Positions 52,825 to 64,000 of a stretch of 64,000 bases of DNA are shown here, piece after piece. The translations under genes were made by a program, and so were the position numbers. Source of the stretch: Osmia lignaria lignaria (taxonomy: Eukaryota; Arthropoda; Insecta; Hymenoptera; Megachilidae); NCBI RefSeq assembly GCF_051020975.1, contig NW_027478160.1:19676001-19740000 (forward strand), in the 5' to 3' direction. A model generated the notes under the pieces. That model was not told the DNA's origin. It saw nothing but the letters and a program-made list of their open reading frames with translations, and did not search any database. Positions within the stretch are counted from its first letter, which is position 1. The number at the start of each line of letters is the position of its first letter.

Positions 52825-54233
52825 TTTTTTGATCAGATGCGTAGTTCTCGAGATATATCAAGATATTTAAAAGTTCCGAAGCCGCACCAACATAATAGAG
52901 ATACAGAAACACCGTGGCCCCTTTCTTTGAGATAACTCTGCACTATTGCGAGCTGCAAATGCCACTTCCAGCTTAGCTGTGCAGAAGAAGAACAACAAAA
53001 AGAAGAAATATCTCGAAATATGTCCGTCAGGCCCCTTCCCTTGAGATAAATCTGCAAATATCTCGGAAACGAAGAGAGCTATGGCAAAATGTTAAGAGAC
53101 CTTTTTTGTAGAGAATTAAGTTTCCTACAATTTATGTTCTATGATATTTTTTGATCAGAAGCGTAGTTTTCGAGATATATCGAGATATTTAAAAGTTCCG
53201 AAGCCGCACCAACATAATAGAGATACAGAAACACCGTGGCCCCTTTCTTTGAGATAACTCTGCACTAGTGCGAGCCGCAAATGCCACTTCCAGCTTAGCT
53301 GTGCAGAAGAAGAACAACAAGAAGAAGAAATATCTCGAAATATGTCCGTCATGCCCCTTCCCTTGAGATAAATCTGCAAATATCTCGGAAACGAAGCGAG
53401 CTATGGCAAAATGTTAACAGACCTTTTTTGTAGAGAATTAAGTTTCCTACTTTTTATGTTCTATGATATTTTTTGATCAGATGCGTAGTTCTCGAGATAT
53501 ATCGAGATATTTAAAAGTTCCGAAGCCGCACCAACATAATAGAGATACAGAAACACCGTGGCCCCTTTCTTTGAGATAACTCTGCACTAGTGCGAGCCGC
53601 AAATGCCACTTCCAGCTTAGCTGTGCAGAAGAAGAACAACAAGAAGAAGAAATATCTCGAAATATGTCCGTCAGGCCCCTTCCCTTGAGATAAATCTGCA
53701 AATATCTCGGAAACGAAGCGAGCTATGGCAAAATGTTAAGAGACCTTTTTTGTAGAGAATTAAGTTTCCTACTTTTTATGTTCTATGATATTTTTTGATC
53801 AGATGCGTAGTTCTCGAGATATATCAAGATATTTAAAAGTTCCGAAGCCGCACCAACATAATAGAGATACAGAAACACCGTGGCCCCTTTCTTTGACATA
53901 ACTCTGCACTATTGCGAGCTGCAAATGCCACTTCCAGGTTAGCTGTGCAGAAGAAGAACAACAAGAAGAAGAAATATCTCGAAATATGTCCGTCAGGCCC
54001 CTTCCCTTGAGATAAATCTGCAAATATCTCGCAAACGAAGCGAGCTATGGCAAAATGTTGAGAGACCTTTTTTGTAGAGAATTAAGTTTCCTACTTTTTA
54101 TGTTCTATGATATTTTTTGATCAGATGCGTAGTTCTCGAGATATATCAAGATATTTAAAAGTTCCGAAGCCGCACCAACATAATAGAGATACAGAAACAC
54201 CGTGGCCCCTTTCTTTGAGATAACTCTGCACTA
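52825..54233. repeat. 6-monomer-offset duplication, copy 2
   Basis: Partner of 50893-52301. Both copies are related to 34.8-36.2 kb. They share 'ctttgacataac', which the 35.8-kb relative lacks, so that substitution arose before this local duplication but after the split from the 35-kb lineage. Confidence 0.9.
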
Positions 54234-54439
54234 TTGCGAGCTGCAAATGCCACTTCCAGGTTAGCTGTGCAGAAGAAGAACAACAAGAAGAAGAAATATC
54301 TCGAAATATGTCCGTCAGGCCCCTTCCCTTGAGATAAATCTGCAAATATCTCGGAAACGAAGCGAGCTATGGCAAAATGTTAAGAGACCGTTTTTGTAGA
54401 GAATTAAGTTTCCTACTTTTTATGTTCTATGATATTTTT

Positions 54440-54761
54440 TGATCAGAAGCGTAGTTCTCGAGATATATCAAGATATTTAAAAGTTCCGAAGCCGCACCAA
54501 CATAATAGAGATACAGAAACACCGTGGCCCCTTTCTTTGAGATAACTCTGCACTATTGCGAGCTGCAAATGCCACTTCCAGCTTAGCTGTGCAGAAGAAG
54601 AACAACAAGAATAAGAAATATCTCGAAATATGTCCGTCAGGCCCCTTCCCTTGAGATATATCTGCAAATATCTCGGAAACGAAGCGAGCTATGGCAAAAT
54701 GTTAAGAGAACTTTTTTGTAGAGAATTATGTTTCCTACAATTTATGTTCTATGATATTTTT
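54440..54761. repeat. Chimeric monomer at a one-monomer deletion point
   Basis: The front and middle carry 'agaagcgtagttctcg' and 'caagaataag' like the monomer at 38,018. The tail carries 'gagatatatctg' and 'agagaactttttt' like the next monomer at 38,340. The crossover therefore lies between about 54,611 and 54,658. This is what one in-register unequal exchange between adjacent monomers would leave. Confidence 0.85.
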
Positions 54762-56371
54762 TGATCAGAAGCGTAGTTTTCGAGATATATCGAGATATTT
54801 AAAAGTTCCGAAGCCGCACCAACATAATAGAGATACAGAAACACCGTGGCCCCGTTCTTTGAGATAACTCTGCACTAGTGCGAGCCGCAAATGCCACTTC
54901 CAGCTTAGCTGTGCAGAAGAAGAACAACAAGAAGAAGAAATATCTCGAAATATGTCCGTTAGGCCCCTTCCCTTGAGATAAACCTGCAAATATCTCGGAA
55001 ACGAAGCGAGCTATGGCAAAATGTTAAGAGACCTTTTTTGTAGAGAATTAAGTTTCCTACTTTTTATGTTCTATGATATTTTTTGATCAGATGCGTAGTT
55101 CTCGAGATATATCAAGATATTTAAAAGTTCCGAAGCCGCACCAACATAATAGAGATACAGAAACACCGTGGCCCCTTTCTTTGAGATAACTCTGCACTAT
55201 TGAGAGCTGCAAATGCCACTTCCAGCTTAGCTGTGCAGAAGAAGAACAACAAGAAGAAGAAATATCTCGAAATATGTCCGTCAGGCCCCTTCCCTTGAGA
55301 TAAATCTGCAAATATCTCGGAAACGAAGAGAGCTATGGCAAAATGTTAAGAGACCTTTTTTGTAGAGAATTAAGTTTCCTACAATTGATGTTCTATGATA
55401 TTTTTTGATCAGAAGCGTAGTTTTCGAGATATATCGAGATATTTAAAAGTTCCGAAGCCGCACCAACATAATAGAGATACAGAAACACCGTGGCCCCTTT
55501 CTTTGAGATAACTTTGCACTATTGCGAGCTGTAAATGCCACTTTCAGCTTAGCTGTGCAGAAGAAGAACAACAAGAAGAAGAAATATCTCGAAATATGTC
55601 CGTCATGCCCCTTCCCTTGAGATAAATCTGCAAATATCTCGGAAACGAAGCGAGCTATGGCAAAATGTTAAGAGACCTTTTTTGTAGAGAATTAAGTTTC
55701 CTACTTTTTATGTTCTATGATATTTTTTGATCAGATGCGTAGTTCTCGAGATATATCAAGATATTTAAAAGTTCCGAAGCCGCACCAACATAATAGAGAT
55801 ACAGAAACACCGTGGCCCCTTTCTTTGAGATAACTCTGCACTATTGAGAGCTGCAAATGCCACTTCCAGCTTAGCTGTGCAGAAGAAGAACAACAAGAAG
55901 AAGAAATATCTCGAAATATGTCCGTCAGGCCCCTTCCCTTGAGATAAATCTGCAAATATCTCGGAAACGAAGAGAGCTATGGCAAAATGTTAAGAGACCT
56001 TTTTTGTAGAGAATTAAGTTTCCTACAATTTATGTTCTATGATATTTTTTGATCAGAAGCGTAGTTTTCGAGATATATCGAGATATTTAAAAGTTCCGAA
56101 GCCGCACCAACATAATAGAGATACAGAAACACCGTGGCCTCTTTCTTTGAGATAACGGTGCACTAGTGCGAGCCGCAAATGCCACTTCCAGCTTAGCTGT
56201 GCAGAAGAAGAACAACAAGAAGAAGAAATATCTCGAAATATGTCCGTCAGGCCCCTTCCCTTGAGATAAATCTGCAAATATCTCGGAAACGAAGCGAGCT
56301 ATGGCAAAATGTTAAGAGACCTTTTTTGTAGAGAATTAAGTTTCCTACTTTTTATTTTCTATGATATTTTT

Positions 56372-56693
56372 TGATCAGATGCGTAGTTCTCGAGATATAT
56401 CAAGATATTTAAAAGTTCCGAAGCCGCACCAACATAATAGAGATACAGAAACACCGTGGCCCCTTTCTTTGAGATAACTCTGCACTAGTGCGAGCCGCAA
56501 ATGCCACTTCCAGCTTAGCTGTGCAGAAGAAGAACAACAAGAAGAAGAAATATCTCGAAATATGTCCGTTAGGCCCCTCCCCTTGAGATAAATCTGCAAA
56601 TATCTCGGAAACCAAGAGAGCTATGGCAAAATGTTAAGAGACCTTTTTTGTAGAGAATTAAGTTTCCTACAATGTATGTTCTATGATATTTTT
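56372..56693. repeat. Chimeric monomer at a second one-monomer deletion point
   Basis: The first part (type A front, 'actagtgcgagccg', 'gtccgttagg') follows the monomer at 40,272. The tail has 'ggaaaccaagagag', the signature of the next monomer at 40,594. The crossover lies between about 56,570 and 56,611. A private 'cccctcccc' change sits close to the junction at about 56,578. Confidence 0.85.
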
Positions 56694-57355
56694 TGATCAG
56701 AAGCGTAGTTTTCGAGATATATCGAGATATTTAAAAGTTCCGAAGCCGCACCAACATAATAGAGATACAGAAACACCGTGGCCCCTTTCTTTGAGATAAC
56801 TTTGCACTATTGCGAGCTGTAAATGCCACTTTCAGCTTAGCTGTGCAGAAGAAGAACAACAAGAAGAAGAAATATCTCGAAATATGTCCGTCAGGCCCCT
56901 TCCCTTGAGATATATCTGCAAATATCTCGGAAACGAAGCGAGCTATGGCAAAATGTTAAGAGACCTTTTTTGTAGAGAATTAAGTTTCCTACTTTTTATG
57001 TTCTATGATATTTTTTGATCAGATGCGTAGTTCTCGAGATATATCAAGATATTTAAAAGTTCCGAAGCCGCACCAACAGAATAGAGATACAGAAACACCG
57101 TGGCTCCTTTCTTTGAGATAACTCTGCACTATTGCGAGCTGCAAATGCCACTTCCAGCTTAGCTGTGCAGAAGAAGAACAACAAGAAGAAGAAATATCTC
57201 GAAATATGTCCGTCAGGCCCTTTCCCTTCAGATATATCTGCAAATATCTCGGAAACGAAGCGAGCTATGGCAAAATGCTAAGAGACCTTTTTTGTAGAGA
57301 ATTATGTTTCCTACAATTTACGTTCTATGATATTTTTTGATCAGAAGCGTAGTTT

Positions 57356-57369
57356 TCGAGATATCTCGA
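57356..57369. repeat. 14-bp perfect palindrome variant in a monomer
   Basis: The usual front 'tcgagatatatcgag' is changed to tcgagatatctcga, which equals its own reverse complement. The same palindrome arises at 60576-60589 in a monomer with a different front ('gttatcgag'). The palindrome resembles the AAATATCTCG boxes found elsewhere in the monomer. Either one substitution or a short conversion could have produced it. Confidence 0.7.
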
Positions 57370-60300
57370 GATATTTAAAAGTTCCGAAGCCGCACCAACA
57401 TAATAGAGATACAGAAACACCGTGGCCCCTTTCTTTGAGATAACTCTGCACTAGTGCGAGCCGCAAATGCCACTTTCAGCTTAGCTGTGCAGAAGAAGAA
57501 CAACAAGAAGAAGAAATATCTCGAAATATGTCTGTCAGGCCCCTTCCCTTGAGATAAATCTGCAAATATCTCGGAAACCAAGAGAGCTATGGCAAAATGT
57601 TAAGAGACCTTTTTTGTAGAGAATTAAGTTTCCTACAATTTATGTTCTATGATATTTTTTGATCAGAAGCGTAGTTTTCGAGATATATCGAGATATTTAA
57701 AAGTTCCGAAGCCGCACCAACATAATAGAGATACAGAAACACCGTGGCCCCTTTCTTTGAGATAACTTTGCACTATTGCGAGCTGTAAATGCCACTTTCA
57801 GCTTAGCTGTGCAGAAGAAGAACAACAAGAAGAAGAAATATCTCGAAATATGTCCGTCAGGCCCCTTCCCTTGAGATATATCTGCAAATATCTCGGAAAC
57901 GAAGCGAGCTATGGCAAAATGTTAAGAGACCTTTTTTGTAGAGAATTATGTTTCCTACAATTTATGTTCTATGATATTTTTTGATCAGAAGCGTAGTTTT
58001 CGAGATATATCGAGATATTTAAAAGTTCCGAAGCCGCACCAACATAATAGAGACACAGAAACACCGTGGCCCCTTTCTTTGAGATAACTCTGCACTATTG
58101 CGAGCTGCAAATGCCACTTCCAGCTTAGCTGTGCAGAAGAAGAACAACAAGAAGAAGAAATATCTCGAAATATGTCCGTCAGGCCCCTTCCCTTGAGATA
58201 AATCTGCAAATATCTCGGAAACGAAGAGAGCTATGGCAAAATGTTAAGAGACCTTTTTTGTAGAGAATTATGTTTCCCACAATTTATGTTCTATGATATT
58301 TGTTGATCAGAAGCGTAGTTTTCGAGATATATCGAGATATTTAAAAGTTCCGAAGCCGCACCAACATAATAGAGATACAGAAACACCGTGGCCCCTTTCT
58401 TTGAGATAACTCTGCACTAGTGCGAGCCGCAAATGCCACTTCCAGCTTAGCTGTGCAGAAGAAGAACAACAAGAAGAAGAAATATCTCGAAATATGTCCG
58501 TCATGCCCCTTCCCTTGAGATAAATCTGCAAATATCTCGGAAACGAAGCGAGCTATGGCAAAATGTTAAGAGACCTTTTTTGTAGAGAATTAAGTTTCCT
58601 ACTTTTTATTTTCTATGATATTTTTTGATCAGATGCGTAGTTCTCGAGATATATCAAGATATTTAAAAGTTCCGAAGCCGCACCAACATAATAGAGATAC
58701 AGAAACACCGTGGCCCCTTTCTTTGAGATAACTCTGCACTAGTGCGAGCCGCAAATGCCACTTCCAGCTTAGCTGTGCAGAAGAAGAACAACAAGAAGAA
58801 GAAATATCTCGAAATATGTCCGTTAGGCCCCTTCCCTTGAGATAAACCTGCAAATATCTCGGAAACGAAGCGAGCTATGGCAAAATGTTAAGAGACCTTT
58901 TTTGTAGAGAATTAAGTTTCCTACTTTTTATGTTCTATGATATTTTTTGATCAGATGCGTAGTTCTCGAGATATATCAAGATATTTAAAAGTTCCGAAGC
59001 CGCACCAACATAATAGAGATACAGAAACACCGTGGCCCCTTTCTTTGAGATAACTCTGCACTATTGCGAGCTGCAAATGCCACTTCCAGCTTAGCTGTGC
59101 AGAAGAAGAACAACAAAAAGAAGAAATATCTCGAAATATGTCCGTCAGGCCCCTTCCCTTGAGATAAATCTGCAAATATCTCGGAAACGAAGAGAGCTAT
59201 GGCAAAATGTTAAGAGACCTTTTTTGTAGAGAATTAAGTTTCCTACAATTTATGTTCTATGATATTTTTTGATCAGAAGCGTAGTTTTCGAGATATATCG
59301 AGATATTTAAAAGTTCCGAAGCCGCACCAACATAATAGAGATACAGAAACACCGTGGCCCCTTTCTTTGAGATAACTTTGCACTATTGCGAGCTGTAAAT
59401 GCCACTTTCAGCTTAGCTGTGCAGAAGAAGAACAACAAGAAGAAGAAATATCTCGAAATATGTCCGTCAGGCCCCTTCCCTTGAGATATATCTGCAAATA
59501 TCTCGGAAACGAAGCGAGCTATGGCAAAATGTTAAGAGACCTTTTTTGTAGACAATTATGTTTCCTACAATTTATGTCCTATGATATTTTTTGATCAGAA
59601 GCCTAGTTTTCGAGATATATCGAGATATTTAAAAGTTCCGAAGCCGCACCAACATAATAGAGACACAGAAACACCGTGGCCCCTTTCTTTGAGATAACTC
59701 TGCACTATTGCGAGCTGCAAATGCCACTTCCAGCTTAGCTGTGCAGAAGAAGAACAACAAGAATAAGAAATATCTCGAAATATGTCCGTCAGGCCCCTTC
59801 CCTTGAGATAAATCTGCAAATATCTCGGAAACGAAGAGAGCTATGGCAAAATGTTAAGAGACCTTTTCTGTAGAGAATTAAGTTTCCTACTTTTTATGTT
59901 CTATGATATTTTTTGACCAGATGCGTAGTTCTCGAGATATATCAAGATATTTAAAAGTTCCGAAGCCGCACCAACATAATAGAGATACAGAAACACCGTG
60001 GCCCCCTTCTTTGAGATAACTCTGCACTATTGCGAGCTGCAAATGCCACTTCCAGCTTAGCTGTGCACAAGAAGAACAACAAGAAGAAGAAATATCTCGA
60101 AATATGTCCGTCAGGCCCCTTCCCTTGAGATAAATCTGCAAATATCTCGGAAACGAAGCGAGCTATGGCAAAATGTTAAGAGACCTTTTTTGTAGAGAAT
60201 TAAGTTTCCCACTTTTTATGTTCTATGATATTTTTTGATCAGATGCGTAGTTCTCGAGATATATCAAGATATTTAAAAGTTCCGAAGCCGTACCAACATA

Positions 60301-60575
60301 ATAGAGATACAGAAACACCGTGGCCCCTTTCTTTGAGATAACTCTGCACTATTGCGAGCTGCAAATGCCACTTCCAGGTTAGGTGTGCAGAAGAAGAACA
60401 ACAAGAAGAAGAAATATCTCGAAATATGTCCGTCAGGCCCCTTCCCTTGAGATATATCTGCAAATATCTCGGAAACGAAGCGAGCTATGGCAAAATGTTA
60501 AGAGACCTTTTTTGTAGAGAATTAAGTTTCCTACTTTTTATGTTCTATGATATTTTTTGATCAGATGCGTAGTTA

Positions 60576-60589
60576 TCGAGATATCTCGA
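60576..60589. repeat. 14-bp perfect palindrome variant, second occurrence
   Basis: Same tcgagatatctcga palindrome as at 57356-57369, ten monomers downstream. The surrounding monomer has the 'gatgcg' front and 'gtcatgcc', unlike the first, so the two are not a simple copy of one whole monomer. Confidence 0.7.
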
Positions 60590-63500
60590 GATATTTAAAA
60601 GTTCCGAAGCCGCACCAACATAATAGAGATACAGAAACACCGTGGCCCCTTTCTTTGAGATAACTCTGCACTAGTGCGAGCCGCAAATGCCACTTCCAGC
60701 TTAGCTGTGCAGAAGAAGAACAACAAGAAGAAGAAATATCTCGAAATATGTCCGTCATGCCCCTTCCCTTGAGATAAATCTGCGAATATCTCGGAAACGA
60801 AGAGAGCTATGGCAAAATGTTAAGAGACCTTTTTTGTAGAGAATTAAGTTTCCTACTTTTTATGTTCTATGATATTTTTTGATCAGATGCGTAGTTCTCG
60901 AGATATATCAAGATATTTAAAAGTTCCGAAGCCGCACCAACATAATAGAGATACAGAAACACCGTGGCCCCTTTCTTTGAGATAACTCTGCACTATTGCG
61001 AGCTGCAAATGCCACTTCCAGCTTAGCTGTGCAGAAGAAGAACAACAAGAATAAGAAATATCTCGAAATATGTCCGTCAGGACCCTTCCCTTGAGATAAA
61101 TCTGCAAATATCTCGGAAACGAAGAGAGCTATGGCAAAATGTTAAGAGACCTTTCCTGTAGAGAATTAAGTTTCCTACTTTTTATGTTCTATGATATTTT
61201 TTGATCAGATGCGTAGTTCTCGAGATATATCAAGATATTTAAAAGTTCCGAAGCCGCACCAACATAATAGAGACACAGAAACACCGTGGCCCCCTTCTTT
61301 GAGATAACTCTGCACTATTGCGAGCTGCAAATGCCACTTCCAGCTTAGCTGTGCAGAAGAAGAACAACAAGAAGAAGAAATATCTCGAAATATGTCCGTC
61401 AGGCCCCTTCCCTTGAGATAAATCTGCAAATATCTCGGAAACGAAGCGAGCTATGGCAAAATGTTATGAGACCTTTTTTGTAGAGAATTAAGTTTCCTAC
61501 CTTTTATGTTCTATGATATTTTTTGATCAGAAGCGTAGTTTTCGAGATATATCGAGATATTTAAAAGTTCCGAAGCCGCACCAACATAATAGAGATACAG
61601 AAACACCGTGGCCCCTTTCTTTGAGATAACTCTGCACTAGTGCGAGCCGCAAATGCCACTTCCAGCTTAGCTGTGCAGAAGAAGAACAACAAGAAGAAGA
61701 AATATCTCGAAATATGTCCGTCAGGCCCCTTCCCTTGAGATAAATCTGCAAATATCTCGGAAACGAAGCGAGCTATGGCAAAATGTTAAGAGACCTTTTT
61801 TGTAGAGAATTAAGTTTCCTACTTTTTATGTTCTATGATATTTTTTGATCAGATGCGTAGTTCTCCAGATATATCAAGATATTTAAAAGTTCCGAAGCCG
61901 CACCAACATAATAGAGATACAGAAACACCGTCGCCCCTTTCTTTGAGATAACTTTGCACTATTGCGAGCTGTAAATGCCACTTCCAGCTTAGCTGTGCAG
62001 AAGAAGTACAACAAGAAGAAGAAATATCTCGAAATATGTCCGTCAGGCCCCTTCCCTTGAGATATATCTGCAAATATCTCGGAAACGAAGCGAGCTATGG
62101 CAAAATGTTAAGAGACCTTTTTTGTAGAGAATTATGTTTCCTACAATTTATGTTCTATGATATTTTTTGATCACAAGCGTAGTTTTCGAGATATATCGAG
62201 ATATTTAAAAGTTCCGAAGCCGCACCAACATAATAGAGATACAGAAACACCGTGGCCCCTTTCTTTGAGATAACTCTGCACTAGTGCGAGCCGCAAATGC
62301 CACTTCCAGCTTAGCTGTGCAGAAGAAGAACAACAAGAAGAAGAAATATCTCGAAATATGTCCGTCAGGCCCCTTCCCTTGAGATAAATCTGCAAATATC
62401 TCGGAAACGAAGCGAGCTATGGCAAAATGTTAAGAGACCTTTTTTGGAGAGAATTAAGTTTCCTACTTTTTATGTTCTATGATATTTTTTGATCAGATGC
62501 GCAGTTCTCGAGATATATCAAGATATTTAAAAGTTCCGAAGCCGCACCAACATAATAGAGATACAGAAACACCGTGGCCCCTTTCTTTGAGATAACTCTG
62601 CACTATTGCGAGCTGCAAATGCCACTTCCAGCTTAGCTGTGCAGAAGAAGAACAACAAGAAGAAGAAATATCTCGAAATATGTCCGTCAGGCCCTTTCCC
62701 TTCAGATAAATCTGCAAATATCTCGGAAACGAAGCGAGCTATGGCAAAATGCTAAGAGACCTTTTTTGTAGAGAATTATGTTTCCTACAATTTATGTTCT
62801 ATGATATTTTTTGATCAGAAGCGTAGTTTTCGAGATATATCGAGATATTTAAAAGTTCCGAAGCCGCACCAACATAATAGAGATACAGAAACACCGTGGC
62901 CCCTTTCTTTGAGATAACTCTGCACTAGTGCGAGCCGCAAATGCCACTTCCAGCTTAGCTGTGCAGAAGAAGAACAACAAGAAGAAGAAATATATCGAAA
63001 TATGTCCGTCAGGCCCCTTCCCTTGAGATAAATCTGCAAATATCTCGGAAATGAAGCGAGCTATGGCAAAATGTTAAGAGACCTTTTTTGTAGAGAATTA
63101 AGTTTCCTACTTTTTATGTTCTATGATATTTTTTGATCAGATGCGTAGTTCTCGAGATATATCAAGATATTTAAAAGTTGCGAAGCCGCACCAACATAAT
63201 AGAGATACAGAAACACCGTGGCCCCTTTCTTTGAGATAACTCTGCACTATTGCGACCTGCAAATGCCAGTTCCAGCTTAGCTGTGCAGAAGAGGAACAAC
63301 AAGAAGAAGAAATATCTCGGAATATGTCCGTCAGGCCCCTTCCCTTGAGCTAAATCTGCAAATATCTCGGAAACGATGCCAGCTATGGGAAAATGTTAAG
63401 AGACCTTTTTTGTAGAGAATTAAGTTTCCTACTTTTTATGTTCTATGATATTTTTTGATCAGATGCGTAGTTCTCGAGATATATCAAGATATTTAAAAGT

Positions 63501-64000
63501 TCCGAAGCCGCACCAACATAATAGAGATACAGAAACACCGTGGCCCCTTTCTTTGAGATAACTCTGCACTAGTGCGAGCCGCAAATGCCACTTCCAGCTT
63601 AGCTGTGCAGAAGAAGAACAACAAGAAGAAGAAATATCTCGAAATATGTCCGTCAGGCCCCTTCCCTTGAGATAAATCTGCAAATATCTCGGAAACGAAA
63701 CGAGCTATGGCAAAATGTTAACAGACCTTTTTTGTAGAGAATTAAGTTTCCTACTTTTTATGTTCTATGATATTTTTTGATCAGATGCGTAGTTCTCGAG
63801 ATATATCAAGATATTTAAAAGTTCCGAAGCCGCACCAACATAATAGAGATACAGAAACACGGTGGCCCCTTTCTTTGAGATAACTCTGCACTAGTGCGAG
63901 CCGCAAATGCCACTTCCAGCTTAGCTGTGCAGAAGAAGAACAACAAGAAGAAGAAATATCTCGAAATATGTCCGTCAGGCCCCTTCCCTTGAGATAAATC

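Larger units (their letters stand above)
52171..56981. repeat. Long-range paralogous block of 34.1-41.2 kb with stepwise monomer losses
   Basis: Monomer order here follows 34139-41203. The offset shrinks in whole-monomer steps from 18,032 bp (56 monomers, start to about 53.9 kb) to 16,422 (51, about 54.1-54.6 kb), 16,100 (50, about 54.7-56.57 kb) and 15,778 (49, about 56.6-56,981). At two steps a single monomer is a front-and-tail chimera of the two monomers that flank the missing part. The 51-monomer step corresponds to the presence of only one 5-monomer unit here against two at 35.7-38.9 kb. Confidence 0.85.
1..64000. repeat. Satellite DNA array, 322-bp monomer, about 199 tandem copies
   Basis: Seen directly: the same 322-bp unit follows itself head to tail in one orientation across the entire window, anchored by a TGATCA at bases 23-28 and then every 322 bp, with one 321-bp exception near 9.3 kb. 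The consensus has 126 G or C in 322 positions (39%). Monomers differ from each other by a few percent at most, and many are identical. In monomer order the parts are: TGATCA and a CGAGATATATC segment, a first GGCCCCTT module, a potential hairpin, a purine-rich GAA/CAA tract, a second GGCCCCTT module, and a T-tract-rich spacer. Known biology: long homogeneous arrays with monomers of 150-400 bp are typical of eukaryotic centromeric or pericentromeric heterochromatin. The arthropod assignment is inference only. No flanking DNA is present, so chromosomal location cannot be told. Confidence 0.99.
56982..64000. repeat. Array segment: divergent right-hand monomers
   Basis: About 22 monomers with many private changes and no nearby near-identical copy. 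Examples are 'caacagaatag' (57,078), 'tttgaccag' (59,912), 'gtgcacaagaag' (60,065), 'aagccgtacc' (60,286), 'ttctccagat' (61,862), 'gaagtacaac' (62,005), 'tgatcacaag' (62,170), 'atatatcgaaa' (62,990) and 'gttgcgaagcc' (63,178). Weak relationships link 57,016 with 62,490 ('ccctttcccttcag' and 'aatgctaagag', offset 5,474 bp), and 60.2-61.4 kb with 30.0-31.2 kb. No gene is seen. Confidence 0.8.

Noticed and set aside
1..64000. CRISPR array or prokaryotic repeat locus
   Set aside because: There are no short repeats separated by unique spacers. The whole 322-bp unit is conserved, with no cas genes or other coding sequence.

Overview
The whole 64 kb window is one uninterrupted satellite DNA array, and it contains no supportable gene. 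A 322-bp monomer repeats head to tail from the first base to the last. Taking the TGATCA site as monomer position 1, the window holds 22 bp of a partial monomer, 198 complete monomers and a final 223-bp partial. Spacing of recognisable landmarks makes 197 of these 322 bp and one 321 bp. The consensus is about 39% GC by hand count. No unique sequence, transposon, tRNA, rRNA, CRISPR or protein-coding gene interrupts it, and both window ends lie inside the array, so its true length is unknown.

Megabase-style satellite of this kind points to a nuclear eukaryotic genome, most likely pericentromeric or other heterochromatin. The AT-rich monomer with repeated 'atatctcgg' boxes reminds me of arthropod, especially insect, satellites, but that is an impression and not a database match.

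Two main monomer subtypes are mixed. Type A has 'gatgcgtagttctcgag' (with a CTCGAG site) at its start. Type B has 'gaagcgtagttttcgag' and is usually preceded by 'cctacaattta' instead of 'cctacttttta'. A second diagnostic pair lies mid-monomer: 'actattgcgagctgc' against 'actagtgcgagccgc'. A third is 'gtcaggcc' against 'gtcatgcc'.

Layout: 1-12,466 is a type-A-rich mosaic with local duplications and a region-limited hairpin haplotype. 12,467-28,030 is a near-identical tandem duplication of a 24-monomer (7,728 bp) block containing long A/B alternation. 28,031-31,702 is an unduplicated stretch with many private mutations. 31,703-56,981 is a dense patchwork of nested duplications at offsets of 5, 6, 8, 10, 24 and about 49-56 monomers, with chimeric monomers marking exchange points. 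56,982-64,000 is again more divergent and mostly unduplicated.

There are no genes to work together. The content of interest is the recombination history: length changes occur in whole-monomer steps, as expected from unequal exchange between in-register repeats. The recurrent minus-strand 74-codon reading frame in most monomers is best explained as a by-product of high monomer identity. It starts at TTG and is broken by several independent nonsense or start-loss variants.
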